From Mucilaginibacter tundrae (GTDB lineage: Bacteria; Bacteroidota; Bacteroidia; Sphingobacteriales; Sphingobacteriaceae): DNA of 64,000 nucleotides. Where the stretch lies: positions 310,001 to 374,000 of the forward strand of contig NZ_JACCBZ010000003.1 in the NCBI RefSeq assembly GCF_013408825.1. Direction: 5' to 3'. Of the stretch, positions 10,001 to 18,513 are shown piece after piece. The notes under the pieces were generated by a model. It was not told the origin of the DNA. It was given only the letters and a program-made list of their open reading frames with translations, and ran no database searches. The stretch's first letter is position 1. Every line of letters starts with the position of its first letter. Made by a program: the position numbers and the translations under genes.

Positions 10001-10604
10001 GGTGGACAGACCTGAAGATCCCGATCGGCTGCGAGCCTTCGGAAAACCCCGGATCATCAGAGTCGGCGCCGCATACCCAGGGAAGGTCTTTGATAAAAGC
10101 AGGATGATCAGCACGAACGCATAGGAGATTGGAGCCTTGTTTGATTGCATTGGTAACATCGAGCGTAAAAGTGGTACGACCACCGGCATGGTAACCCACC
10201 TGTTTGCCGTTAAGCCATACTGTAGCATATGAGCCAACTCCCTCGAACCACAAAAAATAACGTTTACCCGGCTGCTGTTTGGTAATTATAAAGGTTTTTC
10301 GGTACCAGGCGTAACCATGAAGATTGCCATGTTTTAAGCGGCGATAACCTCCGTAAGTATCCCAGTTATGTGGTACATCGACGGTTAGCCAGTTTTTATC
10401 AGCGAAACCGGCTTTTTCAAAACCTTTATGGGCGTTTATGTTATGTTCATCGGCAGTGGTGTGCCAATTGTTGTTTAATAATATTTCCTGGCGGATATTT
10501 TGCGCTAAAGCAGTTTGGCAAGCAGCCATCATAAAGAGCACAAAAGCCATGTGGCAAAGCCATCGGCAAATACATTTTATATACAGCTGCTTATTATTTA
10601 ACAC
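7038..10604 (-). CDS. Large GH2 glycosidase with malectin-like domain
   Basis: Exported 1188-residue family 2 glycosidase, probably a beta-galactosidase or beta-glucuronidase of a pectin-type glycan. Domain order: signal sequence ending QTALAQ near residue 35; sugar-binding domain (VDVPHNWDTYGGYRR, GVGSYATVWLNGKQVG); Ig-like domain; TIM barrel with acid/base N-E in GLQNESRLPEDF (about residue 446) and nucleophile E in LVGEYGAWRS (about 514); then a malectin-like carbohydrate-binding domain (about 735-905, YRVNCGGPDY) and C-terminal beta domains. The GTG start at 10604 overlaps the end of the GH95 gene by 11 bases and gives a basic n-region; ATG at 10550 (MAFVLFMMAACQ) is the alternative. Translational coupling to GH95 is likely. 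Longer than a minimal GH2 because of the C-terminal modules. Family sure, substrate inferred. Confidence 0.88.
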   Translation of the reverse strand: MLNNKQLYIKCICRWLCHMAFVLFMMAACQTALAQNIRQEILLNNNWHTTADEHNINAHKGFEKAGFADKNWLTVDVPHNWDTYGGYRRLKHGNLHGYAWYRKTFIITKQQPGKRYFLWFEGVGSYATVWLNGKQVGYHAGGRTTFTLDVTNAIKQGSNLLCVRADHPAFIKDLPWVCGADSDDPGFSEGSQPIGIFRSVHLIITNLIRVEPFGIHVWNDTTVSERSATLNLETTVKNYSNKPCEATVTNQLFDANGKVVAETKSVINLDANATAIAKQIMPQVKQVHLWSLTNPYLYTVKALVTINGHMVDQTSIPYGIRWISWPIGRNNGDNRFYLNGKPVFINGIAEYEHLMGNSHAFSNQEIRARVMQLRSAGFNAFRDAHQPHNLEYQKYWDKLGILWWPQYTAHIWYDTPEFRKNFKALLRDWIIERRNSPSVILWGLQNESRLPEDFAKECSEIIRSLDPTASSQRKITTCNGGRGTDWDVPQNWSGTYGGNVLDYASDLQKDILVGEYGAWRSLDLHTSGPFAQTSILSEDRMTQLLEKKVQLAESVKDKAAGQFMWLLYSHENPGRVQGGEGERELDRVGPVNYKGLFTIWGQPTDAFYMYRANYADKAKEPMVYIVSHTWPNRWLKPVKKDSITVYSNCDEVELFNDAGKISLGKKTRQGIGTHFQWDDVDIKYNILYAIGYVNGKAVAKDYIVLNHLPVAPNLKQLSSGNSDIIKPAQGYKYLYRVNCGGPDYTDKQGNLWMADAHKTSAKTWGSLSWTDDYPGMPAFFGSQQRSFDIIHSTNDEQLLQSYRFGMNKLKYQFPVSDGDYKVELYFTEPWYGIGGGMDCTGWRLFDIAINNKTVLKDLDIWKEAGFDNALKKTFTVHITGGQLQISFPHTAAGEAIISAIAISTLNQKAIPAASSGGAIKNLNGDKQNKWSVQSWMDIGQQVYPDADIRFSQLPPALYGADWIKTSVKAAHPISFSVKAAADVYIAMNVKAEDRPYWLKDYQPTGLSLQTDENGGSDFSLYKKRYAANSVIPLGEYGKNGKYTVAVLPVTTLEPAIDLKRSIKYDVANASIQGDGIIQDTLNKKKVLRFTGSSDAKATLIITPGVADSYNLNFKYYNNSSQTFTVKMQLEAADGTIMKSEVLNFKPLTKGKSGTVSTLTNGSINAGNYKVILTAIDAKGLIISGLEMQ

Positions 10605-13446
10605 TTTCCATACGATTTAATAAGCCATCGAAATCATAACTCGCGCCTTTTTGAGTGATGATATTAACTATTTTGCCATGGTACATTAACTTACAATTAC
10701 CGCCTGTTGTAGATGTTACCTTAATGTATTGCAATTGCCCATGAACCCAATTATAACTTAACACAAAGCCACCTCTTGCACAGATGCCAACAACTTTGCC
10801 AACGGGTAAAGTTGTCGGTAATGCCGGCAGAATCTCTATCGCATCGCCCTGACTTTGCAGCAGCATTTCGGCAAGTCCGGCGGCCCCGCCAAAGTTGCCA
10901 TCTATCTGAAATGGTGGGTGGGCGTCAAATAAATTGTGGTATACGCCACCCTTTTCTTTTCCTGAGCTTACATCGGCAGGCGAAAGCAGCATATCAAACA
11001 GGCGCATGGCATGATCACCCTCTTTTAACCGGGCGTATAGGTTTACTTTCCAGGCTATGCTCCATCCTGTTCCTTCGTCGCCACGGTATTTGAGAGATCG
11101 TTCAGCGGCTTTCATTAAATCTGGCCTGTCCCAGGTAATATCCGTACCGGGATAAACGCCCCACATGTGCGATACATGGCGATGGGTATCGGCGGTATCG
11201 TCTTTATCCTCCATCCACTCTTGTAATTGACCATAGCGACCAATTTTATTAGGCGCGATTTGGCCGTACATGGATTTCAGTGTATCTATAAACTTATTAT
11301 GGATGCCCAAAACACCGGCAGCAGCAATTGTATTTTTGAACAGATCACGAATGATCTGATGATCCATTGTCGGCCCGGCAACCAAGCCGCCATGCTCAGG
11401 TGAATTTGATGGTGTGCTGATGAGGTAGCCTGTTTTTGGATCTTTCGTTAAAAAATGGACGAAAAATTCAGCCGCACCTTTCATATCCGGATAAGCCCGG
11501 TATTTTAGGAACACCTGATCTTTGGTAAACAAATAATGCTCCCATAACTGGTGGCAAAGCCATGCGCCGCCACTTACCCAAATACCATGGGTTGAGGAAT
11601 TTACGGGGGCGGTTCCGCGCCAAATATCAGTGTTATGGTGCAATACCCATCCGGGTGCATCGTAATGTACTTTAGCGGTGGCTTTGCCGGTTTGTGCCAC
11701 ATCATCAACCGCATTAAAAAACGGGGCACTACATACTGATAGATTTAATTCCTCGGCAGGCCAGTAATTCATTTCTAAATTGATATTGGTGGTAAATTTA
11801 CTACCCCAAGGTGGCGTCAGCAGATCGTTCCAAAGTCCCTGCAAATTTGCAGGCTGACTGCTGCCGGGACGCGAAGATGAAATAAGCAAATAGCGGGCAT
11901 ATTGTACATATAGGGTGATCAAAGCCGGATCAGCCGTATTACTGAATTTCAGGATGCGCTCATCAGTTGGTAAGGTATCATTTGTAGTAGTGCCTAAATT
12001 AATAAAGAATTTATCGAAATAGGATTGATAATCTTTAATATGAGTGGCTCTTACAATCGCATAAATTCTACCTGAAAGTTTGCTAATAATATTTTTACAA
12101 ATCGCATCAGGGTTGCCGGAAACATTTTTATAACTTTTAAAATTGGTTGCGGCGGTTAGGTATAGCGTAGCCTGGTTAGCGTTGCTAACAGTTATATCAT
12201 TTGCATTTACCACTACTTTGCCACCTATCGCCTCAATATGTAAATAACTAACGCCCCGCAATACGCCATCGCTAATTTTAAGCGATAATGCCAATGTATG
12301 GGCATCTACTTTGTAAATATTGAAAGACTTGTGTAAGGTTTTAAGTAATGCGTTAAAGGTTATGCTGCCGGGCTGGCTTGCTGTTAGGTGTACCGCTATA
12401 ACCTGATCGGGTGCGCTTGAAAAGTATTCGCGGGTATAGGTAGTACCGTTTGATTGGTAGGTAACATGCACGATGGCTTTGGTCAGATCAAGATCGCGGG
12501 TATAGTTTGACACCTGCTGTTTAGGGAATTGCAAGTAGAGATCGGCAAAGGGTTGGTATTCGGCATTATATGCAGGGTGAGCTGGCGGTGAATCATTTTG
12601 GATCACGTATTTCCAGCCTGTTTTTAGCGGGATAAAATTTGCGGGGGCATCTTTTTGGTAAACACCGAGTCTTTCTTTTACAGTAGTTAATCCACCCTTA
12701 TCATAAAAATTGAGCACCTGTATGGCGATGGTATTTTTGCCGGGATGAAGCAAACCTGCCGGGATAGTGTAAGTACGATTTTTAGTATCATTGGCAGACC
12801 CAACCAAATGACCGTTCACATAGGTAAAATCCATATCACGAACCCTACCAATATTTAACACCATCGCTTTCCCAACCATGTCTGCTGGCAGATCGAAGCT
12901 ATTGCGAAGCCAAACGGCACCATCTAAACCCTCAAAACCGGGAAGTACCTCCCAACCGTTTACTTGCGGCTGCGTAATAGTTTTCCAGTTACTGTCATTC
13001 AAATCAGTTGTAGCATACGATACATCCGAACGCATTTTTTTCACCCATGCTACAGAATCGGCATCATACGTAAATTCGTGGCTTTTCATCCCCATGAAAT
13101 GTTCCTGGGCAATGGATTCCGCTTCGGCTTGTTTGCCTTCAGCGATCAAACGGCGGATAATGGGTAAATATTTTGCTGCACCTTTACGGGCGTATGCTCT
13201 GGGGCCACCGGTCCATAAAGTTTGTTCATTAAACTGAATGCGATCTTCATCTGCACCGCCAAATATCATCGCTCCTAAACGGCCGTTACCAATGGGCAGG
13301 GCATCGGTCCACTTTTGGGCGGGTTGTTTATACCAGAGCCTTAGGTTATTTTGTGAAAAGCTGTGCTCGGAATTTATCATCCCCAATAGCAAAACCGCTG
13401 CAATGAGTGTTATCCGACTTGAAAATATGTTGATTTTCCTGTTCAT
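10594..13446 (-). CDS. GH95 alpha-L-fucosidase/alpha-L-galactosidase with inserted jelly-roll domain
   Basis: Exported GH95 enzyme (950 residues) cleaving terminal alpha-L-fucose or alpha-L-galactose by inversion. A signal peptide ends near residue 31. The N-terminal GH95 beta domain has WYKQPAQKWTDALPIGNGRLG and FNEQTLWTGGPR. Roughly residues 145-265 look like an inserted GH2-type sugar-binding jelly roll (VWLRNSFDLP, FTYVNGHLVGSAND). The (alpha/alpha)6 domain keeps catalytic-site motifs TNINLEMNYWPAEELN, SNSPEHGG and FQIDGNFGGAAGLAEML. It lies 5 bp after the 914-residue hydrolase gene and overlaps the GH2 start by 11 bases. Free L-fucose would feed the operon at 40341-46261. Whether fucose or galactose is preferred cannot be decided here. 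Confidence 0.9.
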   Translation of the reverse strand: MNRKINIFSSRITLIAAVLLLGMINSEHSFSQNNLRLWYKQPAQKWTDALPIGNGRLGAMIFGGADEDRIQFNEQTLWTGGPRAYARKGAAKYLPIIRRLIAEGKQAEAESIAQEHFMGMKSHEFTYDADSVAWVKKMRSDVSYATTDLNDSNWKTITQPQVNGWEVLPGFEGLDGAVWLRNSFDLPADMVGKAMVLNIGRVRDMDFTYVNGHLVGSANDTKNRTYTIPAGLLHPGKNTIAIQVLNFYDKGGLTTVKERLGVYQKDAPANFIPLKTGWKYVIQNDSPPAHPAYNAEYQPFADLYLQFPKQQVSNYTRDLDLTKAIVHVTYQSNGTTYTREYFSSAPDQVIAVHLTASQPGSITFNALLKTLHKSFNIYKVDAHTLALSLKISDGVLRGVSYLHIEAIGGKVVVNANDITVSNANQATLYLTAATNFKSYKNVSGNPDAICKNIISKLSGRIYAIVRATHIKDYQSYFDKFFINLGTTTNDTLPTDERILKFSNTADPALITLYVQYARYLLISSSRPGSSQPANLQGLWNDLLTPPWGSKFTTNINLEMNYWPAEELNLSVCSAPFFNAVDDVAQTGKATAKVHYDAPGWVLHHNTDIWRGTAPVNSSTHGIWVSGGAWLCHQLWEHYLFTKDQVFLKYRAYPDMKGAAEFFVHFLTKDPKTGYLISTPSNSPEHGGLVAGPTMDHQIIRDLFKNTIAAAGVLGIHNKFIDTLKSMYGQIAPNKIGRYGQLQEWMEDKDDTADTHRHVSHMWGVYPGTDITWDRPDLMKAAERSLKYRGDEGTGWSIAWKVNLYARLKEGDHAMRLFDMLLSPADVSSGKEKGGVYHNLFDAHPPFQIDGNFGGAAGLAEMLLQSQGDAIEILPALPTTLPVGKVVGICARGGFVLSYNWVHGQLQYIKVTSTTGGNCKLMYHGKIVNIITQKGASYDFDGLLNRMESVK

Positions 13447-13451
13447 TTAAA

Positions 13452-16196
13452 TTAGTTAAACAGCCACCTTAAATCTTTTATATTACCCTCGTTACTTAAG
13501 CCTGCATCATAAACCGGGATAGTAGCCGAATCATCCACAAAACCCAGCACTAAGCAAGCGCCCTTGCCTAAACTTAAGGTATTATTGCCTGCTTTAAAAG
13601 TGTAGGTATGCACATTCACCGGAGGAAAACCGTCGATTTGTATGGCGTTAGCAATCTTAATATCAGCCTGACCATAATCATTTGCGGTAGCGTCTGTTTC
13701 CAGTTGGGGTTCCTGTAAATACTTGCTTTCTTTACTTAAAAAGTAGCCTACCAAAACTTTAACAGGTTTGGTATTGGTAAAATTAATGGTAGTACCATCG
13801 GCAATTTGCATTGCCCTGTTCAATTTAATACCCTGTAAGCCTGTTAATTCAGAGGCAATGTTTTTGATTTGGGCGGAAGTATCCGTAAACACCTGACTGC
13901 CTGCTGATGCTTTGTAAAAATCAGCGTTAGTTAAAGTTACCGGGGCGTCAATCAATTGTATCTTTTGTTGCTTTTTGGCGATAGACTTCGGCATTTTAAG
14001 GGAATCGATGTTTCGCTTAAAATTATTTAATTCCTTTTGGTATAGTGGCAACAGCTCAACCCAGGTTTTATTTTTACCATCGTTACCCCCTACCGGTATT
14101 TTGCGCTGTTTGGTTTGCATACTGTTAGCATACAAATAGGTGTTTTTGGTAAGATCAACCAATTGCTGGTAATAATTCAGACTGATCTGCAATTCAGGCA
14201 AGGCCTTATCCAAATCGCTTATATCATCAGAATATTTATAACGCAATACCCATAATGCAGCCTTTACCTTATGCGCATAGGAATTAGCCATGGCGTTATA
14301 GCAGTACATATCATTTTTAAGGCGATCAAATTCCGCTTTATCAGTAGTTACACCTTTATCAGCTGCATCAATAGCTTTAACGGCATTGTTGCCTTCTTCT
14401 ATTATGTCGTTAACTACCTTTACCGGGGTTTCGCCAACGTGTGGCTGGTGTTTCCATTCTTTGGCGGCATACTCACTTAACATTTCCCCTTCGGGGCCTT
14501 CAGAGTTATATAGTAATGAGAATAGTCCATATTTTTCAGGATCAACCAATTCGTTCATGGTCATCCCCAAGGTCATGGTTTGACGGTTACCATCGGTTAT
14601 GCCGAAACGCCTTAATATCTTAGGTGAAATCTCGCCTGATTGTTCGTAAGCATCTAAGATATCTTTGCCGTGCTCAAAATCGCAACCGTATTTTGAGGAT
14701 AATTGCTGTGACCAATACTTAACTTCTTCGCCCCTGTCGCGGTGACAATTCCATGCATAGCGCGACCATTCTTTATACCATATCCAGTCCCTGTCCATTT
14801 CTAGCTCTCGGGTCGAGGTGTTATCAGCGGTATATGGCCAATCCCAGTAAGACGCCTGCGGATAGATGTGGATACCGTTTGATTCATCAGGATTATGCAT
14901 CGCCTGAACGCATTTTTGTATAAAATCATCTGATCCATACCTGAAAGGTTCAAGGTTAGCCAAAATGTGCACATTTTCGATTTCAACCGGGCCAAGCTTA
15001 CTTAATGTTTGGTGCAGTTCGACCCAGGGGCCATGCGGTGTATAGGTAGTTAAAGCTTCGCCATTGTACTTGATCATGGTGTACAGGTTGCTGTATAATG
15101 GTTTGGCATATTTCATATCTGATGGCGCATCGGTATCATGCGCACGCAGTACGATCGGCGGTTCATCGGTACGGCCTAAAGCGTGCAGCCCATCTTTTAC
15201 GCCCGGAATTATTGTTTTAGTGAACCAATCAATATCATCCTGCCCAACACCTTCCATTGCCTCGCCCAAGGTTACCAGCAAACCTACGTTAGGGTATTTT
15301 TGTACAAAAGCAGCAATAGATTTACGGGTATAATCAGCTATGATGGGTACAATATGCCGGTTGCGGTCTTGTGTTTTGAGGTGATTGTGTTCGGCAAAAG
15401 GTTTGGAAACGATGATGTTGTAAAAGCCCTGTATCACCCAGATACCGCGTTTATCCGCTTCATGGGTTAGGAAGTTGTATATATCTACATTCTTTTCGTA
15501 GGTGGCCTCATCTACCTCCAAAGCGTAAGGGTAATCTTTCACCTTAACAAGCGAAGCAAAGGGGTGACCGCTCCACAGGTAAAGCGAATTCATACGGTTT
15601 TGCGCCAATGAATCTAAATATTTAATCCATAAAGCCTTATCATAAAACCAGGGGAAATTTTGCGGGGTATAAGGATATTCATACGTTCCGCGACCGGGCA
15701 ATAGCTCGGGTTTTTGGATACCAATACAGGCACCACGCAGTACCATTTCGGGCTGATCTGTTTTGTTGATGCTTGCAGGAAGCGAATGATTTAATTTTAA
15801 CTCATCCGCCAATTCAAGGCAGCCATATAATGCGCCGGAGTTATCCGCGCCTGCAATAACTATATTGCCTGAGTTCCCATTTATGGCAAAACCCTCTTTA
15901 CCGGGTAATTTGCTTAGGTGGATATGCCATTTAGTATAATACTTTTTAACCAAGGCATCATTTAACAACCCGACAATTATAGTACTGCCAATATTCTGAA
16001 GATTGGCTTTTTCCGTCACAACATAACCTTGTCCCTTTAACTGCTGCTCCAATTTTTGCACGCCATATTTAACACGTGCATGGGCCGAGCCGGAAAATAT
16101 GACAGTAACACGTTTTGTTGATTTTACACCGATCGCATTACAGATCAATGCGCTAAACAAACAGGTGCAAAAAACAATATTAAATATGATCTTCAT
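13452..16196 (-). CDS. Putative secreted TIM-barrel glycosidase with GH20b/GH67-N-like domain
   Basis: First gene of the seven-gene minus-strand operon; a 914-residue exported protein without a confident family. After a signal peptide (MKIIFNIVFCTCLFSALICNA) residues 25-145 resemble the small alpha/beta domain that precedes GH20 and GH67 catalytic barrels (IIVGLLNDALV, GKEGFAINGNSGNIVIAGADNSGALYG). Residues 150-560 read as a barrel (NRMNSLYLWSGHPF, KRGIWVIQGFYN, VGLLVTLGEAMEGVGQDDIDWF, PPIVLRAHDTD, IENVHILANLEPFRYG), with E in GEAMEG and D in AHDTD among candidate acids. A helical stretch and a C-terminal beta-sandwich (after about 790) follow. Context implies action on a pectic or acidic side chain, perhaps as an alpha-glucuronidase-like enzyme. 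Domain logic is moderately sure; the activity is a guess. Confidence 0.65.
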   Translation of the reverse strand: MKIIFNIVFCTCLFSALICNAIGVKSTKRVTVIFSGSAHARVKYGVQKLEQQLKGQGYVVTEKANLQNIGSTIIVGLLNDALVKKYYTKWHIHLSKLPGKEGFAINGNSGNIVIAGADNSGALYGCLELADELKLNHSLPASINKTDQPEMVLRGACIGIQKPELLPGRGTYEYPYTPQNFPWFYDKALWIKYLDSLAQNRMNSLYLWSGHPFASLVKVKDYPYALEVDEATYEKNVDIYNFLTHEADKRGIWVIQGFYNIIVSKPFAEHNHLKTQDRNRHIVPIIADYTRKSIAAFVQKYPNVGLLVTLGEAMEGVGQDDIDWFTKTIIPGVKDGLHALGRTDEPPIVLRAHDTDAPSDMKYAKPLYSNLYTMIKYNGEALTTYTPHGPWVELHQTLSKLGPVEIENVHILANLEPFRYGSDDFIQKCVQAMHNPDESNGIHIYPQASYWDWPYTADNTSTRELEMDRDWIWYKEWSRYAWNCHRDRGEEVKYWSQQLSSKYGCDFEHGKDILDAYEQSGEISPKILRRFGITDGNRQTMTLGMTMNELVDPEKYGLFSLLYNSEGPEGEMLSEYAAKEWKHQPHVGETPVKVVNDIIEEGNNAVKAIDAADKGVTTDKAEFDRLKNDMYCYNAMANSYAHKVKAALWVLRYKYSDDISDLDKALPELQISLNYYQQLVDLTKNTYLYANSMQTKQRKIPVGGNDGKNKTWVELLPLYQKELNNFKRNIDSLKMPKSIAKKQQKIQLIDAPVTLTNADFYKASAGSQVFTDTSAQIKNIASELTGLQGIKLNRAMQIADGTTINFTNTKPVKVLVGYFLSKESKYLQEPQLETDATANDYGQADIKIANAIQIDGFPPVNVHTYTFKAGNNTLSLGKGACLVLGFVDDSATIPVYDAGLSNEGNIKDLRWLFN

Positions 16197-16692
16197 AGAC
16201 TAACAGATACAAACACAATGAAAAGATTTGCAAATATTCGGGCAACAAAACATTGCAGGAAATTGGTGTTAAAATAAACTTAGGTTAAAATACTTTACGG
16301 TTATATAAACAGCCAAATCTATTAGTACAGAGGCATTAAATACTGCTTATTTTTTTCAAGCTATTGTACTATGTTATCATCAAAGAATGACTTAAATTTA
16401 AAACCAGTACAATTCAAGAATGTTTCATTAGTGGAACAACATGTGTTTCAATTTGAGGTTTTTTGCGATTAAATGCTTTAAATTATGCTAAAAAATGGGC
16501 AAAAAACGAACTTTTTTTGCCGTTTTCAAGGTCTATTTTGGCGTTTTTTAGATCTAAAAACGACTAAAACAAGCTTATTTGAGTCATTTTTACAATCTAA
16601 AAACGGCGTTTTCGGGTACTTTTCGGGCGTTTTTGGGGCTAAAAGTGTACCAACTGTATCACTTGTTCCATATGTGCCGTGGTACAATACGG
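16197..16692. other. 496-bp AT-rich spacer with T/A-run inverted repeats; operon promoter region
   Basis: No credible gene. The part next to 16196 must hold the promoter of the seven-gene glycosidase operon, but no clear TTTG/TAnnTTTG pair was found. From about 16480 to 16680 the sequence is built from short CGTTTTT / AAAAACG motifs, including the near-palindrome 16542-16562 centred on AGATCT and further copies at about 16591-16660. A 74-codon plus-strand frame here (16485-16709) is low complexity and runs into the convergent gene end, so it is not called. The repeats could act as terminator or attachment structure for the gene ending at 16693. Confidence 0.5.
16542..16562. repeat. Near-palindrome of T/A runs around AGATCT
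   Basis: The arms CGTTTTTT and AAAAACG flank AGATCT, giving an almost perfect dyad about 21 bp long that differs by one T/A between arms. It lies about 130 bp beyond the 3' end of the hydrolase gene that stops at 16693. Possible terminator stem or protein-binding site; function not established. Confidence 0.5.
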
Positions 16693-18243
16693 TTATGAAT
16701 TTAACTTAACAGTTACTTTTTTCAGCTCAGTTCCATGGTAGATAACTTTGCCATCAGCATACACAAAAAAGCCTGCTCCATGATGATATTTCGATCCTTT
16801 TTCGTCCCACAGTATGGTTAGAATATGGCCGTGGTACGCCACATTATCCAGGCAGAACCATGGCCATTGGCCTTTTGGTATCAACGGGGCGATTTCCAGC
16901 ACATTATCGGCCCGTGGCCTTAATCCAACCAGATCACTGATAACCAGGTCGCAGAAGCCGGAGTGGTTATAGTAACTGCTTCGGGGGTTATCGCCTTTTA
17001 GCCAATAACCTGTTTTTTCGTCCTGATACTCACCCAGATAAGGCACCCCCCGCTTGATATGCGACATGGCGTATTTATGAAACTGATCATAAAAAACCTT
17101 CGCCGACATATCATCATGATTGGTATAATTGTCGATCAGGTTAGCTAATGCCTTTAATGTTTGGGTAGTAGCAAATGGCCATATCGCCCCATCCCACTCG
17201 CTGCCATGCCCACTACCATGTGTACGGAAAAGCGGGTGGCGCCTTTCGGCAGTAGTTATACCCCATGGGGCGTTGAACCCTTTGACATCAGGCAATTGTT
17301 CCCATTGCTCAGCAAATTTCGGCTTATCATCAGGCAGGTTAAAGTACCATGGGATAAAGCCTAACTCCTCGCGGGCATCAGCAAAATGGCCGTCTGGCTT
17401 TTTCACTTCGAAAAATTTGGCGCTGTCGTCCCACAAACTATCCTGTACCAATTGTTTAAGTTGCGCGGCTTTTTGCTGGTAAATGGTTTTCAGTGTATCG
17501 TTCCCTGTAATAGCTGCCATTTTAGCTAAGGCATTTGCATTACCAAACATGTAGCTGTTGATAGTTGGGCGTATATTCTTCACATGCCTGCCGCCACTGA
17601 TAGATTCTTCCATGGCATCCCGCACGTCATATTGCCAAAACAGCTTGCCCGGTAATTGGTGCTCTGTCTCCCATTGGCGGTAATCATTGTCCAAAGCGGG
17701 AAGTGATTGCTTGATGAAAGCTTTATCCTGATTAGTTAAGTAGAAATTATAAACAGCATCATCTAACCAACTACTAAAGGCATGCAGATGCGGTTTAGCT
17801 TGCTTAGGATCATCGTATAACCAAAAATTGATATAATCCCTGATGTACTCCTGATCACGCAGCCAGCGGCCTTCATATATCTGATGCCCCAATGCACTGC
17901 TAATAGTATTGTATTCACCGGCCCAATTTACGTTGGTGATGAACTCTGTAAACACAAACCCATCAGGAGTTTTTACCAGGTGTTTTCGGAATGTCCACCA
18001 GCGATAATAGTAAATTTTCTCAATCGCTGAATCGGGGCATTCAAAAAGCGGGACATTATCTGACAGCCAAGTGAAAGCATGATCGTTGGTGATATAGTTT
18101 TTTACAGTTTCGGTATCGATAGAATTAAAATAACTCACATAGTTTCTTAATTTATCGGTAGTGAGTATATGCTTTTGCTGAGCCCCGCAGAAAAGGCTTG
18201 TAGTTAATATAATTACTGTGAAAATAATTGAGATCCGCTTCAT
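16693..18243 (-). CDS. Secreted (alpha/alpha)6-barrel glycoside hydrolase (MGH1/GH63-like)
   Basis: Exported 516-residue protein with a signal peptide (MKRISIIFTVIILTTSLFCGA) and an (alpha/alpha)6 toroid typical of the MGH1-like/GH63/GH37 group. Visible signatures are YYRWWTFRKHLV, EGRWLRDQEYIRDYINFW (candidate catalytic Asp), DVRDAMEESISGGR, RPTINSYMFGNANALAKMA, SEWDGAIWPFATTQTL (candidate catalytic Glu) and a C-terminal beta segment (DNVLEIAPLIPKGQWPWFCLDN). It is transcribed away from the pectate lyase gene with a 270-bp divergent promoter region and lies 496 bp upstream of the glycosidase operon on the same strand. A role in trimming a pectic oligosaccharide is inferred from context; the sugar removed is unknown. 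Fold confidence is good, family number uncertain. Confidence 0.7.
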   Translation of the reverse strand: MKRISIIFTVIILTTSLFCGAQQKHILTTDKLRNYVSYFNSIDTETVKNYITNDHAFTWLSDNVPLFECPDSAIEKIYYYRWWTFRKHLVKTPDGFVFTEFITNVNWAGEYNTISSALGHQIYEGRWLRDQEYIRDYINFWLYDDPKQAKPHLHAFSSWLDDAVYNFYLTNQDKAFIKQSLPALDNDYRQWETEHQLPGKLFWQYDVRDAMEESISGGRHVKNIRPTINSYMFGNANALAKMAAITGNDTLKTIYQQKAAQLKQLVQDSLWDDSAKFFEVKKPDGHFADAREELGFIPWYFNLPDDKPKFAEQWEQLPDVKGFNAPWGITTAERRHPLFRTHGSGHGSEWDGAIWPFATTQTLKALANLIDNYTNHDDMSAKVFYDQFHKYAMSHIKRGVPYLGEYQDEKTGYWLKGDNPRSSYYNHSGFCDLVISDLVGLRPRADNVLEIAPLIPKGQWPWFCLDNVAYHGHILTILWDEKGSKYHHGAGFFVYADGKVIYHGTELKKVTVKLNS

Positions 18244-18456
18244 TTTAGATATGCATTAATTGACATCCCGAAAAATTATAATTGGCTTATAATTAGTGTA
18301 AATTTATAGGTATTTATCATTATAAAACAAGCAGATAGGCCATACATGCTAATATTGTATATCAGCTAGAAAAAATCCTATACTAAAGCACTTTTTGTAG
18401 TTCGCATATTTGGGATGATAATTTTAACCTAATTATCGGGTAAATTGTATAAACTG

Positions 18457-18487
18457 TAACCGGTATTGATAACCAATGTGCCGGTTA
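18457..18487. promoter_or_regulatory. Inverted repeat upstream of pectate lyase
   Basis: TAACCGG (18457-18463) and CCGGTTA (18481-18487) form perfect 7-bp arms around a 17-nt spacer, ending 26 bp before the preferred ATG at 18514. It could be an operator or a leader-RNA stem. No regulator is linked to it by direct evidence. Confidence 0.4.
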
Positions 18488-18513
18488 ACCATCACCAAAT
18501 TATAATTAAAAAA

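Noticed and set aside
16485..16709. 74-codon plus-strand frame in the 496-bp spacer
   Set aside because: Low-complexity product derived from T/A-run repeats, runs into the convergent gene end, no recognisable domain.
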